Assembly (NCBI RefSeq): GCF_044454545.1
Contig: NZ_JBITDV010000010.1
Coordinates: forward strand, 310,001-374,000
DNA length: 64,000 bases
From: Cryptosporangium sp044454545
GTDB taxonomy: Bacteria; Actinomycetota; Actinomycetes; Mycobacteriales; Cryptosporangiaceae
Reading direction: 5' to 3'
Shown: positions 44,742 through 52,992 of the stretch, piece by piece
Layout of the letters: each line of letters begins with the position of its first letter
How positions within the stretch are numbered: position 1 is the stretch's first letter
Translations under genes and position numbers: made by a program
Notes under the pieces: model-generated
Database searches by the model: none
The model's input: the letters and a program-made list of their open reading frames with translations, nothing else
What the model was told of the DNA's origin: nothing

Positions 44742-46094
44742 GTGAACGTTCAGCGTCGGCTACTGGCGGGATGGGGCTCGACGGCCCCGACCGCCGCGGA
44801 CGTGGCGTCCCCTACCTCGATCGACGAAGTCGTCAAGGCCGTCGGGGACGCCCCGTTACGTGGGGTACTGCCTCGCGGGCTGGGCCGCAGCTACGGCGAT
44901 GCGGCCCAGAACGCGGGCGGGCTCGTCGTCGATCTCACCGGCTGCACGCGCGTGCGCTCGTTCGACGTCGAGCGCGGTCTCATCGACGTCGAGGCCGGGC
45001 TGAGCCTGCACACGCTGATGCGTCAGGTCTTGCCGTTCGGCTGGTTCGTTCCGGTCACACCCGGGACCCGGTACGTCACGGTCGGCGGGGCGATCGCCGC
45101 CGACATCCACGGGAAGAACCACCACGTCGAGGGGTCGTTCGCTCAGCACGTCCTGCGGTTCGAGCTGCTGCTGGCCTCCGGCGAGGTGCTGACCGTCGGC
45201 CCCGGCGACGACCCGTTCTGGGCCACCGCGGGCGGCATGGGCCTGACCGGAATCGTGCTCAGCGCGACGATTCAGCTGCTGCCGGTCGAGACCAGCCTGA
45301 TGTCGGTCGACACCGAGCGCGCGTCCGATCTGGACGCGCTGCTCTCGCGGCTGGCGTCCACCGACGACTCCTACCGGTACTCGGTCGCCTGGATCGACCT
45401 GCTGGCCCGAGGCCCGCGGATGGGCCGGGCGGTCCTCACCCGCGGCGACCACGCGCGGCTCGAGCAGCTCCCCCGGCGCAAGCGGGCCGAGCCGTTCGCG
45501 TTCGGCCCGCACCCGCTGGCGTCGGTCCCGCCCGGCGTCGTTCCGCCCGGCCTGCTCAACAAAGCGACGGTCGCCGCGTTCAACGAGGTCTGGTACCGGA
45601 AAGCTCCGGTCTCGAAGCGCGGTCAGCTGCAGTCGATCTCCGCGTTCTTCCACCCGCTCGACCTCGTCGAACGCTGGAACCGCGTCTACGGACGCCCGGG
45701 CTTGGTGCAGTACCAGTTCGTGGTGCCCAACGGCGCCGAAGACGTCGTCCGCACCGCCGTCGACCGGCTGAGCGCGGCCGGGTCGCCCGCGTTCCTGGCC
45801 GTGCTCAAGCGGTTCGGCGCCGGCAGCCCCGGGCTGCTGTCGTTCCCCTCCCCCGGCTGGACGCTGGCTCTCGACCTCCCGGCGAACATGGCCGGGCTGC
45901 CGCGTCTGCTGGACGGGCTCGACGAGCTCGTCGTGGCCGCCGGGGGCCGGATCTACCTGGCCAAAGACTCCCGGCTGCGGCCGGAACTGCTCCCCGCGAT
46001 GTACCCGCGGCTGGACGAGTGGCGCGCCGTGCGCTCCCGTCTCGACCCGGCCGGCGTTTTCGCGTCCGATCTGTCGAGGAGGCTGGCGCTGTGA
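44742..46094 (+). CDS. dprE1: Decaprenylphosphoryl-beta-D-ribose 2-oxidase
   Basis: A 450-residue FAD-dependent oxidase, first enzyme of the two-step epimerisation of decaprenyl-phosphoryl-ribose to -arabinose. FAD-domain signatures GLGRSYGDAAQ and GTRYVTVGGAIAADIHGKNHH, and the C-terminal IYLAKDSRL (active-site Lys) and FASDLSRRL match DprE1. The residue that is Cys387 in the Mycobacterium tuberculosis enzyme is Ala376 here (GWTLALDLP), as in variants that escape covalent benzothiazinones. GTG start at 44742 with AGGGTGG just upstream. Its stop overlaps dprE2 by 4 nt (GTGA). Confidence 0.93.
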   Translation: MNVQRRLLAGWGSTAPTAADVASPTSIDEVVKAVGDAPLRGVLPRGLGRSYGDAAQNAGGLVVDLTGCTRVRSFDVERGLIDVEAGLSLHTLMRQVLPFGWFVPVTPGTRYVTVGGAIAADIHGKNHHVEGSFAQHVLRFELLLASGEVLTVGPGDDPFWATAGGMGLTGIVLSATIQLLPVETSLMSVDTERASDLDALLSRLASTDDSYRYSVAWIDLLARGPRMGRAVLTRGDHARLEQLPRRKRAEPFAFGPHPLASVPPGVVPPGLLNKATVAAFNEVWYRKAPVSKRGQLQSISAFFHPLDLVERWNRVYGRPGLVQYQFVVPNGAEDVVRTAVDRLSAAGSPAFLAVLKRFGAGSPGLLSFPSPGWTLALDLPANMAGLPRLLDGLDELVVAAGGRIYLAKDSRLRPELLPAMYPRLDEWRAVRSRLDPAGVFASDLSRRLAL

Positions 46095-46843
46095 TCAACG
46101 CCCTGGGGTCGCCGCAGTCACTGTTGCTGCTCGGCGGCACCTCGGAGATCGGGCTGACCCTCGCGCGGAGGCTGATCCGCGACCGCTGCCGCCGCGTCGT
46201 GCTCGCCGGGCGTCCGTCTTCCCGGCTCGAGGAGGCGGCCGACCAGCTCCGTGCGGCCGGTGCGACGGTCGAGGTTCTCCCGTTCGACGCTGCCGACTCC
46301 GCGTCGCATCCGGCCCTCGTCGAAAAAGCCTTCGTGGACGATATCGATCTCGCCGTTTTCGCGTTCGGCGTGCTGGGTGACCAGGCCGCGGCCGAGCGGG
46401 ACGCTTCGACCGCGGTCGAGATCGCGACCACGAACTACGTCGGCGCGCTCTCGACGCTGGTGCCGGTCTCGCAGGCGATGCAGCGGCAGGGGCACGGCAC
46501 GATCGTCGTGCTGTCGAGCGTGGCCGGCGAACGGCCGCGGAAATCGAACTTCGCGTACGGCTCGTCCAAGGCCGGGCTGGACGCGTTCGCGACCGGGCTC
46601 GGTGACGTGCTGCAGGGATCGGGCGTCCACGTGATGGTCGTGCGGCCGGGATTCGTCCGCACGAAGATGACCGCCCACCTCGAGCCGGCGCCCCTCTCGA
46701 CGACACCGGAGGAGGTCGCGGACGCGATCGTCACCGGCCTGCGACGGCGCCGGGAAACGATCTGGGTGCCCGGCACGATGCGGTTCGTGATGAGCGCGCT
46801 GCGGCACGTGCCGCGACCGATCTTCCGCAAACTCCCGATCTGA
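46091..46843 (+). CDS. dprE2: Decaprenylphosphoryl-2-keto-erythro-pentose reductase
   Basis: A 250-residue short-chain dehydrogenase: NAD-binding GGTSEIG near the N-terminus, catalytic Ser in VVLSSVAGERPR and YGSSKAGLDAF as the YxxxK pair. It reduces the keto intermediate made by DprE1 to decaprenyl-phosphoryl-arabinose. GTG start at 46091 overlaps the dprE1 stop, giving translational coupling of the two halves of the epimerase. The C-terminal WVPGTMRFVMSALRHVPRPI matches DprE2. Confidence 0.92.
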   Translation: MINALGSPQSLLLLGGTSEIGLTLARRLIRDRCRRVVLAGRPSSRLEEAADQLRAAGATVEVLPFDAADSASHPALVEKAFVDDIDLAVFAFGVLGDQAAAERDASTAVEIATTNYVGALSTLVPVSQAMQRQGHGTIVVLSSVAGERPRKSNFAYGSSKAGLDAFATGLGDVLQGSGVHVMVVRPGFVRTKMTAHLEPAPLSTTPEEVADAIVTGLRRRRETIWVPGTMRFVMSALRHVPRPIFRKLPI

Positions 46844-46900
46844 CATCCATCCATCGACTTACCATCGCGAAATGGCAACGTAGCCGGCGAAGGAGTTCGC

Positions 46901-47881
46901 GTGAGGGACACGGCTACCGCATCCGACCCGTCCGCCGTTCCTCTGCCGCTGCCCCCGCCGGACGCGGACGTGGGCGAAAGCACGGGCCGGTTACGGATCT
47001 CCACTCGCTCGTGGGCGTTCACGCAGTCGCTGCGTCCCCGCCAATGGATCAAGAACGTGCTGGTGTTCGCCGCGCCGCTCGCGGCGGGTCAGCTCTGGCA
47101 CCTGCCGATCCTGCTCGACGCGCTGGTCGCGATGGGATCGTTCATCGCCGCGTCGGCCGGCGGGTACCTGATCAACGACGCGCGGGACGTCGAGCGCGAT
47201 CGGGCCCACCCGCGCAAACGACTGCGGCCGATCGCGCGCGGAGACGTGCCGTTGCCGCTGGCCTACGCGGCCGGGATCGTGCTGATGGCCGGGTCGATCG
47301 TGGTCCCCGCGCTGACCGGGTACGGTCACCTGGCGATCTGCGTCGGGGTGTACGTCACCTGCACGACGCTGTACTCGAACTGGCTGAAGCACGAACCGGT
47401 GGTGGATCTGGCGCTGGTGGCGGCCGGATTCCTGTTGCGCTCGATGGCCGGTGGGCTCGCGGCGGACCTGCCGCTGTCACGGTGGTTCCTGATCGTGGCC
47501 GCGTTCGGGAGCCTGTTCATGGTGGCCGGGAAGCGGTACTCCGAGATCGTGACGGTCGGCGACGACCAGGGGACGCGGCCGTCGCTGCGGGAGTACTCGG
47601 CCAGCTATCTGCGGTTCGTGTGGAGCACGTCGGCCGGTGTCGTGATCGCCGCGTACTGTTTGTGGGCATTCGAGGTGGCGGATGAGCGTGCCGGGGTCAC
47701 TTCCGCGCCGTGGACGTCGCTCTCTATCGCGCCGCTGGTGCTCGGGCTGCTGAAATACGCCCGGGACGTCGATCGTGGACACACCGGTGAGCCGGAGGAA
47801 ATCGTGTTACGGGACAAGATGCTGCTGGCCCTCGGTGGGGTGTGGCTGGTGCTGTTCGGGCTGGGTGTGCTGCATGTCTGA
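46901..47881 (+). CDS. ubiA: Decaprenyl-phosphate phosphoribosyltransferase (UbiA family)
   Basis: A 326-residue UbiA-superfamily membrane enzyme with about eight helices after a Pro-rich N-terminus. The substrate motif NDARDVERDRAHPRKRLRP is of the phosphoribosyltransferase type, not the quinone type, and RPRQWIKNVLVF starts the first helix. It transfers phosphoribose from PRPP to decaprenyl phosphate, providing the substrate of DprE1/DprE2. GTG 46901 has AAGGAG 7 nt upstream. It overlaps the following glycosyltransferase gene by 8 nt. Confidence 0.92.
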   Translation: MRDTATASDPSAVPLPLPPPDADVGESTGRLRISTRSWAFTQSLRPRQWIKNVLVFAAPLAAGQLWHLPILLDALVAMGSFIAASAGGYLINDARDVERDRAHPRKRLRPIARGDVPLPLAYAAGIVLMAGSIVVPALTGYGHLAICVGVYVTCTTLYSNWLKHEPVVDLALVAAGFLLRSMAGGLAADLPLSRWFLIVAAFGSLFMVAGKRYSEIVTVGDDQGTRPSLREYSASYLRFVWSTSAGVVIAAYCLWAFEVADERAGVTSAPWTSLSIAPLVLGLLKYARDVDRGHTGEPEEIVLRDKMLLALGGVWLVLFGLGVLHV

Positions 47882-50819
47882 GCGGGAGACGGAGCGCGAG
47901 CGGGAGACCGAGCGCGAGCGTGCGACCCAGCGCGAGTGGGCAACCGAGCGCGAGCGTGCGACCGAGCGCGAGCCGGAGGACTGGGCCGGGCCGCGCGAGG
48001 AGCCGGCGTGGGTGGCGGCGGAGCAGCGGCGGTACGCGTACGGGCCGCCGATCAGCCAGCCGTCGGCGGAGCCCTGGTGGGAGGCCCCTTCCGCCGCGTC
48101 TTCGCCCGCTGAGCCCGCGTCCGCTGAGCCTTCGTCCGCGGCGTCTCCGGCCTCCGCGCCTCCGAGCTCCGCGCCTCCGAACTCCGCGTCTCCGAGCTCC
48201 GCGTCTCCGAGCTCCGCGCCTCCGAGCTCCGCGCCTCCGAGCTCCGCGTCTCCGAGCTCCGCGCCTCCGAGCTCCGCGTCTCCGAGCTCCGCGCCTCCGA
48301 GCTCCGCGTCTCCGAGCTCCGCGCCTCCGGCTGCCGGGTTCCCGTCGGGGCCGGCGCCTCACCCGTTCCGGAGCCGTCCGGGCGGCGGGGTTCGCGTTCC
48401 GGTGCCGGAGGCGTCCGAGCCTTCGGAGCCCGGGGCGGGCTGGTCGCGACCGGCCGGGTCGCCGCCGGCCGCCGCGCCGCCGGCCGAAGCCCGCCTGGCC
48501 GAGCCCCCGCCCTCTCCGGCGCCGCCGGCCCATCCGCCACGGACCGAGCCGGTAGGGACCGAGCCGGTAGGGACCGGGCCGGTGGCGGCTCAGCCGGTGG
48601 GAGCCGAGCCAACGGCAGCCTCGTCGGTGGGCACCTCGACGGTGCAGGCCTCGACGGCGGCGGGGGCGCCTGCGCGGGTGGGGGCGGAGGCCTCAGGGGG
48701 CGCTGAGCCGTTCGTCGAGGAGGCTCCGGCACACGCCGGCGAGGTGAACGGGCGGTCCGCACTGTCGGCCCACGAGTCCCGCCCGGCCGATGCCGGGCTC
48801 TCCGCCGACGCACCGGGACGCGGCCCCACGACGACCGCGACAGCGGCCCCCCAGACCAGCACAGCCCCGCAGGCCAGCACAGCCCCGCAGACCGAGGCGG
48901 CCGCGACCGGGGCGGCCCCCCAGAACAAGGCGGCCCCGGCCGCGGGCACGGCTGCTGGGGGGCGGGCGCCCGTGCCTGTGGCGGAAGCCGTGCCGCCGGT
49001 CTCGGCGCGGTTCGTCGACATCGCCGCGATCACGCTCATCCTCACCGAGCTCCTGATCCGCGCCTGGGCCGCCTGGGGCGGCTACTTCTCCCTGGACGAC
49101 TTCACGTTCGCCCGCCTGGCCGCCGAAAAAGGCCTCAGCGGCGACCTCCTCTTCACCCCCTACAACTCGCACTTCATGCCCGGCGCCTACCTCATGGTCT
49201 GGGCCGAAACCACGATCGCCCCCCTCGACTACCGGGTGGTCGCCGGAGTCGACCTCGCCCTCCTCGCGATCAGCTTCGGCCTCATCTGGCTCCTCGTCCG
49301 GCGCCTGGCCGGCCCCCGCCTGGCCGCCCTGATCCCGCTGGCGGTCGCGCTGTTCAGCCCGATCACGCTCCCGGCCACGCTCTGGTGGGCGGTCTCGATC
49401 AACCAGCTCGCGATGCTGATCGCGATCCCCGGCGCGCTGCTCGCCCAGCTCGCGTACGTCCGCACCGGCAAGCGGCGCTACGGCGTCATCGCGGTACTCG
49501 CCGCCGCGCTAGCGCTCCCGTTCTACGAGAAGGCCGCGCTGATCGTCCCGCTGGTCTTCGCCTTCACCGTCCTCCTGCAGCCCCACGCGGACCTGCCCGA
49601 CCGCCTCAAGGCGACGCTGCGCCGCTTCAAGGCGCAATGGATCTCGTTCGTGCTCGTCGGCGCGGTCTACGCCGGCATCTACGTCACCCGCCCGCTCGAC
49701 AAACGCGCCGACTCCGCAGTGGACCTCGGCGGTCTGTTCGGCAACGCGGCCACGAACTCGGTGCCGACCGGCCTGCTCGGCGGCCCCTGGTCGTGGAAGG
49801 CGATCGGTGCGGTCGACGCCAGTGCGCACCCGCCGGTCGCACTGCGGATCGTCGCCTGCGCGATCATCCTCGCGGTCATCGCGCTGACCGTGTACCGCCG
49901 CCCGCTCGCCTACCAGGCCTGGCTCCTCCTCGGCGGAATGCTCCTGTTCGACGTCCTGGTGCTCGCGGTCGGGCGTCTGCAACTGGGCTCCGGTGCCGCG
50001 ATGGAGTTCCGGTACTTCACCGACCTCGCGCCGGTGGCCGGCGTCGCGCTGACGCTCGCGATGTTCGGTCCACCGGAGTGGGCGGCGACCTGGTCCCAGC
50101 GCACGGGCATCGAGTGGCCTCCCGTCCTCGGCGGCACCCGCCTGAACCTCGCGAACCCGAACGCGGTGGTCCTGCCGCTGGTCGTCGCGCTGTTCGTGAG
50201 CAGCCTGGTGTCGACGGTGAAGTACAGCAACCGCTGGCACGAGAACCCGGCCAAGGACTACGTGACGAACGCCCAGAAGTCGATCGTCGCGATGGGACGC
50301 CAGGTCGACCTCTACAACGGCGCGGTCCCGGAGAAGGTCGCCTGGGGCGTCCTCAACCCGACGAACTTCCCGTCCCGGCTGATGGCGCCGCTCGACCTGC
50401 CGATCAACCCCGACCCGGCGGTCAGCAAAGACCTGTACGTACTCGATGGGAGCGGGAACCTCACGCATGCGCGGGTCGACGGGGCCAAGGCCCCGACCGG
50501 CACGGTCAGGAACTGCGGCTACCGGGTGAGCGGGAAGCGGTTCCCGGTCTTCCTCGACAAGGTGCTGTTCAACTGGTGGTGGTACGCGGAGTTGCACTAC
50601 ACCGCCCAGCAGACCACAACTGTCGTGTTCAACTCGGCGAACACGCGCGGCAGGCAGATCACGTTCGAGAAGGGTGAGCACGTGCTCTGGGTCAAGGTGA
50701 CCGGCCCGGCGGCGTGGATCACGTTCGACGACGTCTCCCGGAGCGCGGGCGTCTGCCTCAGTTACGCCGCGGTCGGAGTGGCCCTCCCCGGCGACCCGGT
50801 CTCACCGGGCGGCAACTAG
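47874..50819 (+). CDS. GT-C-like membrane glycosyltransferase with long repetitive N-terminus
   Basis: A 981-residue protein. Residues 1-35 are an Arg/Glu/Thr repeat (RERETERERATQRE), followed to about 380 by Ser/Ala/Pro low complexity including a 15-bp tandem repeat. From 381 on there are about ten membrane helices with the GT-C Asp-Asp motif in the first outer loop (GGYFSLDDFTF, near 407), and a soluble C-terminal domain (GVLNPTNFPSRLMAPLDLPI). Its position in the arabinan-precursor operon suggests a polyprenyl-phosphate sugar donor, probably decaprenyl-phosphoryl-arabinose. ATG 47874 lies inside the ubiA stop region (8-nt overlap). Acceptor unknown. Confidence 0.78.
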   Translation: MSERETERERETERERATQREWATERERATEREPEDWAGPREEPAWVAAEQRRYAYGPPISQPSAEPWWEAPSAASSPAEPASAEPSSAASPASAPPSSAPPNSASPSSASPSSAPPSSAPPSSASPSSAPPSSASPSSAPPSSASPSSAPPAAGFPSGPAPHPFRSRPGGGVRVPVPEASEPSEPGAGWSRPAGSPPAAAPPAEARLAEPPPSPAPPAHPPRTEPVGTEPVGTGPVAAQPVGAEPTAASSVGTSTVQASTAAGAPARVGAEASGGAEPFVEEAPAHAGEVNGRSALSAHESRPADAGLSADAPGRGPTTTATAAPQTSTAPQASTAPQTEAAATGAAPQNKAAPAAGTAAGGRAPVPVAEAVPPVSARFVDIAAITLILTELLIRAWAAWGGYFSLDDFTFARLAAEKGLSGDLLFTPYNSHFMPGAYLMVWAETTIAPLDYRVVAGVDLALLAISFGLIWLLVRRLAGPRLAALIPLAVALFSPITLPATLWWAVSINQLAMLIAIPGALLAQLAYVRTGKRRYGVIAVLAAALALPFYEKAALIVPLVFAFTVLLQPHADLPDRLKATLRRFKAQWISFVLVGAVYAGIYVTRPLDKRADSAVDLGGLFGNAATNSVPTGLLGGPWSWKAIGAVDASAHPPVALRIVACAIILAVIALTVYRRPLAYQAWLLLGGMLLFDVLVLAVGRLQLGSGAAMEFRYFTDLAPVAGVALTLAMFGPPEWAATWSQRTGIEWPPVLGGTRLNLANPNAVVLPLVVALFVSSLVSTVKYSNRWHENPAKDYVTNAQKSIVAMGRQVDLYNGAVPEKVAWGVLNPTNFPSRLMAPLDLPINPDPAVSKDLYVLDGSGNLTHARVDGAKAPTGTVRNCGYRVSGKRFPVFLDKVLFNWWWYAELHYTAQQTTTVVFNSANTRGRQITFEKGEHVLWVKVTGPAAWITFDDVSRSAGVCLSYAAVGVALPGDPVSPGGN
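48151..48330 (+). repeat. 15-bp coding tandem repeat (SSAPP/SSASP)
   Basis: About twelve units of CTCCGCGCCTCCGAG or the CTCCGCGTCTCCGAG variant, encoding SSAPP/SSASP. The two variants alternate nearly regularly, which suggests that a 30-bp pair was duplicated. Confidence 0.85.
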
Positions 50820-52871
50820 CCGGGGCTCCAGCCAGCCCCACAGCAGCTTCCCGCCTCCGGTGGTGAGGTGGACTCCGTCGGTGCGGAGCGTCACGCCGTT
50901 CATCTCGTTCGAGTAGCCGTTCCTGCACAGGAACGGGTTCGGGTCGATGACCGCCACCTTGCTGCCCAGCGTCGCCGCGGCCTTCCTCGCGGCGACGTTG
51001 GTGGCGACGACACGTTTCGGGTCGTTGATCACCGGCGGGTACCGCCCGGCGGCGAACATCGTCGCCGCCGGCAGGCCGGGGTCGGCCACCGAGTGGCAGT
51101 GGTTGAGCACCACGAACGCACGCGGCGCGTACTTGAGGATCTCGCGCAGCACCTGCACGTAGTCCGCGGTCGTCACCCGCTGCCACTCCGCCGACGTGTA
51201 CGGCACGGTCCGGCCGTCGATCCACCGGTCGTACTGCTCCCACGTCCCGGAGAACAGGACGCCCACCGTCGGCGTGGCCACCTTGATCTCCGCCTCCCGC
51301 CGGGCCGCCCAGTCGGTGCACAGCGGCTGCTCGGGCGAGACCGGCTTGCCTTCGATCGCCGCGGTGTAGGGGACGACCCCGCACCCGAACCGGGTCGCGA
51401 TGCTCAGCGTCACGTCCCGGCCCGGGTGGTCGCGCACCGCGGCGAACAGGCTCAGCGTGTTCGAGTCACCCACCAGCAGGATCTTGTTCGCGCCCGACCC
51501 GCCGGCCGTCCCGTCCTGGGCGACCCGGGCGAGCGAGTCCACCGAGTCGGCCGACTTCTCCTTGATGCCGGCGACGCCCGGCACCGTGACCCCCACCAGT
51601 GCCGCGACCAGCGCCAGAATCGCGATCGGGCCCGCCACCTGCGGCGAGGCCAACGAATTCGGCGCCGCCCCGATCCGCAGCGGACGCTCGACGACCAGGA
51701 AACTCACGACCGACACCAGGCCGGTGACCGCGAGCCGCACCACCAGCAGCGCAATACCGTCGATGCCGGTGCGCGCCGGGTTCAGCAGCAGGTAGACGGG
51801 CCAGTGCCAGAGGTAGATGCCGTACGAGAGCACCCCGAGCACGACGAGCGGCCGCCAGCTGAGCAGGACGTCCGGCGACATCCGCTGCGCGCCGATCACC
51901 GCCGCCACCACCAGCGCCGAGAGCACCGAGACGAGCAGGAACCCGCCTTGGTACATCCGTGGATCGGTCTGATCGGCGACCACGAAGGCGATCAACAGCC
52001 CGGCCAGCGCGGCCCAGCCCAGCACCGCGACGATCGTGCTGCCGACGATCCGCCGGCCGACCGGCGAGGCGAGCAGACACGCGGCCGCCGCACCGACCAG
52101 CAGCGCCTGCAGGCGGGTGTCGGTGCCGTAGTAGGCCCGCGAACCGTCGGAACTCGACTGCACGGCGGCCATCACCGCAGCCGACCCCAGCGCCGCGACC
52201 GCGAGCAGCCAGCCGAGCGCCCGCCGCCCGAGGGGCGTCCGGAAGAGAACGAGGAGGACGAGGGGCAGCAGCAGATACCACTGCTCTTCGATCGCCAGCG
52301 TCCAGGTGTGCTGGAACGGCGACGGGTCTTCGTAGGCCTGCGCGTACGACTCGCCGCGCAGCACGAACCACCAGTTCGAGACGTAGAACAGCGCGGCCAG
52401 CGCGTCACCACGGGTGCTCGGCGGCCACTCGACGCCGAGCAGTGGGAACAGCACCAGCACGGCGCCGACCATCACGACCAGAGCCGGCAGCAGACGCCGC
52501 GCCCGGCGGATCCAGAAGTTCTTCAGGTGCAGCGTGCCGGTGCGGTCGTGTTCGACGAGCAGCAGCGACGTGATCAGGTATCCGGAAAGGACGAAGAAGA
52601 CGTCGACGCCGACGAAGCCGCCCTCGAACGTCTCGACGCCACCGTGGTAGAGCAGGATCGCGATCAGCGAGAGCGCCCGGATGCCGTCCAGGCCCGGGCT
52701 GTAACGGTGCCCGGAGACGGCTCCCGAACTCTTCGGCCGGCTGAACGACTGGCCCTCGGCGACCGAGCTTCTCGCGGTGTCGAGGGGCCCTACGGTGTTC
52801 GTCGCCGCGGGCCCCGCCGGGGCGTCGTCCGCGATCGCTAAGTCCGTCTGCTGCTCCGCATGCCCGGCCAC
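50802..52871 (-). CDS. Acyltransferase-3 / SGNH hydrolase fusion (OafA-like)
   Basis: A 689-residue membrane protein. Residues about 60-405 are an acyltransferase-3 domain with ten to eleven helices (SPGLDGIRALSLIAILLYHG carries the catalytic-type His; FVLSGYLI; SYGIYLWHWPVY). Residues about 445-685 are an extracytoplasmic SGNH domain with GDS (LVGDSNTLSL) and DGVHLT at the end. Such proteins O-acetylate or O-acylate cell-wall sugars. Convergent with the glycosyltransferase gene, with an 18-nt overlap of coding ends. GTG start at 52871. Target could be the arabinan or another wall glycan; not proven. Confidence 0.9.
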   Translation of the reverse strand: MAGHAEQQTDLAIADDAPAGPAATNTVGPLDTARSSVAEGQSFSRPKSSGAVSGHRYSPGLDGIRALSLIAILLYHGGVETFEGGFVGVDVFFVLSGYLITSLLLVEHDRTGTLHLKNFWIRRARRLLPALVVMVGAVLVLFPLLGVEWPPSTRGDALAALFYVSNWWFVLRGESYAQAYEDPSPFQHTWTLAIEEQWYLLLPLVLLVLFRTPLGRRALGWLLAVAALGSAAVMAAVQSSSDGSRAYYGTDTRLQALLVGAAAACLLASPVGRRIVGSTIVAVLGWAALAGLLIAFVVADQTDPRMYQGGFLLVSVLSALVVAAVIGAQRMSPDVLLSWRPLVVLGVLSYGIYLWHWPVYLLLNPARTGIDGIALLVVRLAVTGLVSVVSFLVVERPLRIGAAPNSLASPQVAGPIAILALVAALVGVTVPGVAGIKEKSADSVDSLARVAQDGTAGGSGANKILLVGDSNTLSLFAAVRDHPGRDVTLSIATRFGCGVVPYTAAIEGKPVSPEQPLCTDWAARREAEIKVATPTVGVLFSGTWEQYDRWIDGRTVPYTSAEWQRVTTADYVQVLREILKYAPRAFVVLNHCHSVADPGLPAATMFAAGRYPPVINDPKRVVATNVAARKAAATLGSKVAVIDPNPFLCRNGYSNEMNGVTLRTDGVHLTTGGGKLLWGWLEPRLVAAR

Positions 52872-52992
52872 GCGCCGATTCTGCCATTACTCGCCGGTAA
52901 GGAACTACGACTCCACAGGGAAAATCCGAGCCGATCCACGCCCCCCGAACCGCCTAGCGCAGTGCCCGTGTTCCAAGGAGCAGACTGTCACC

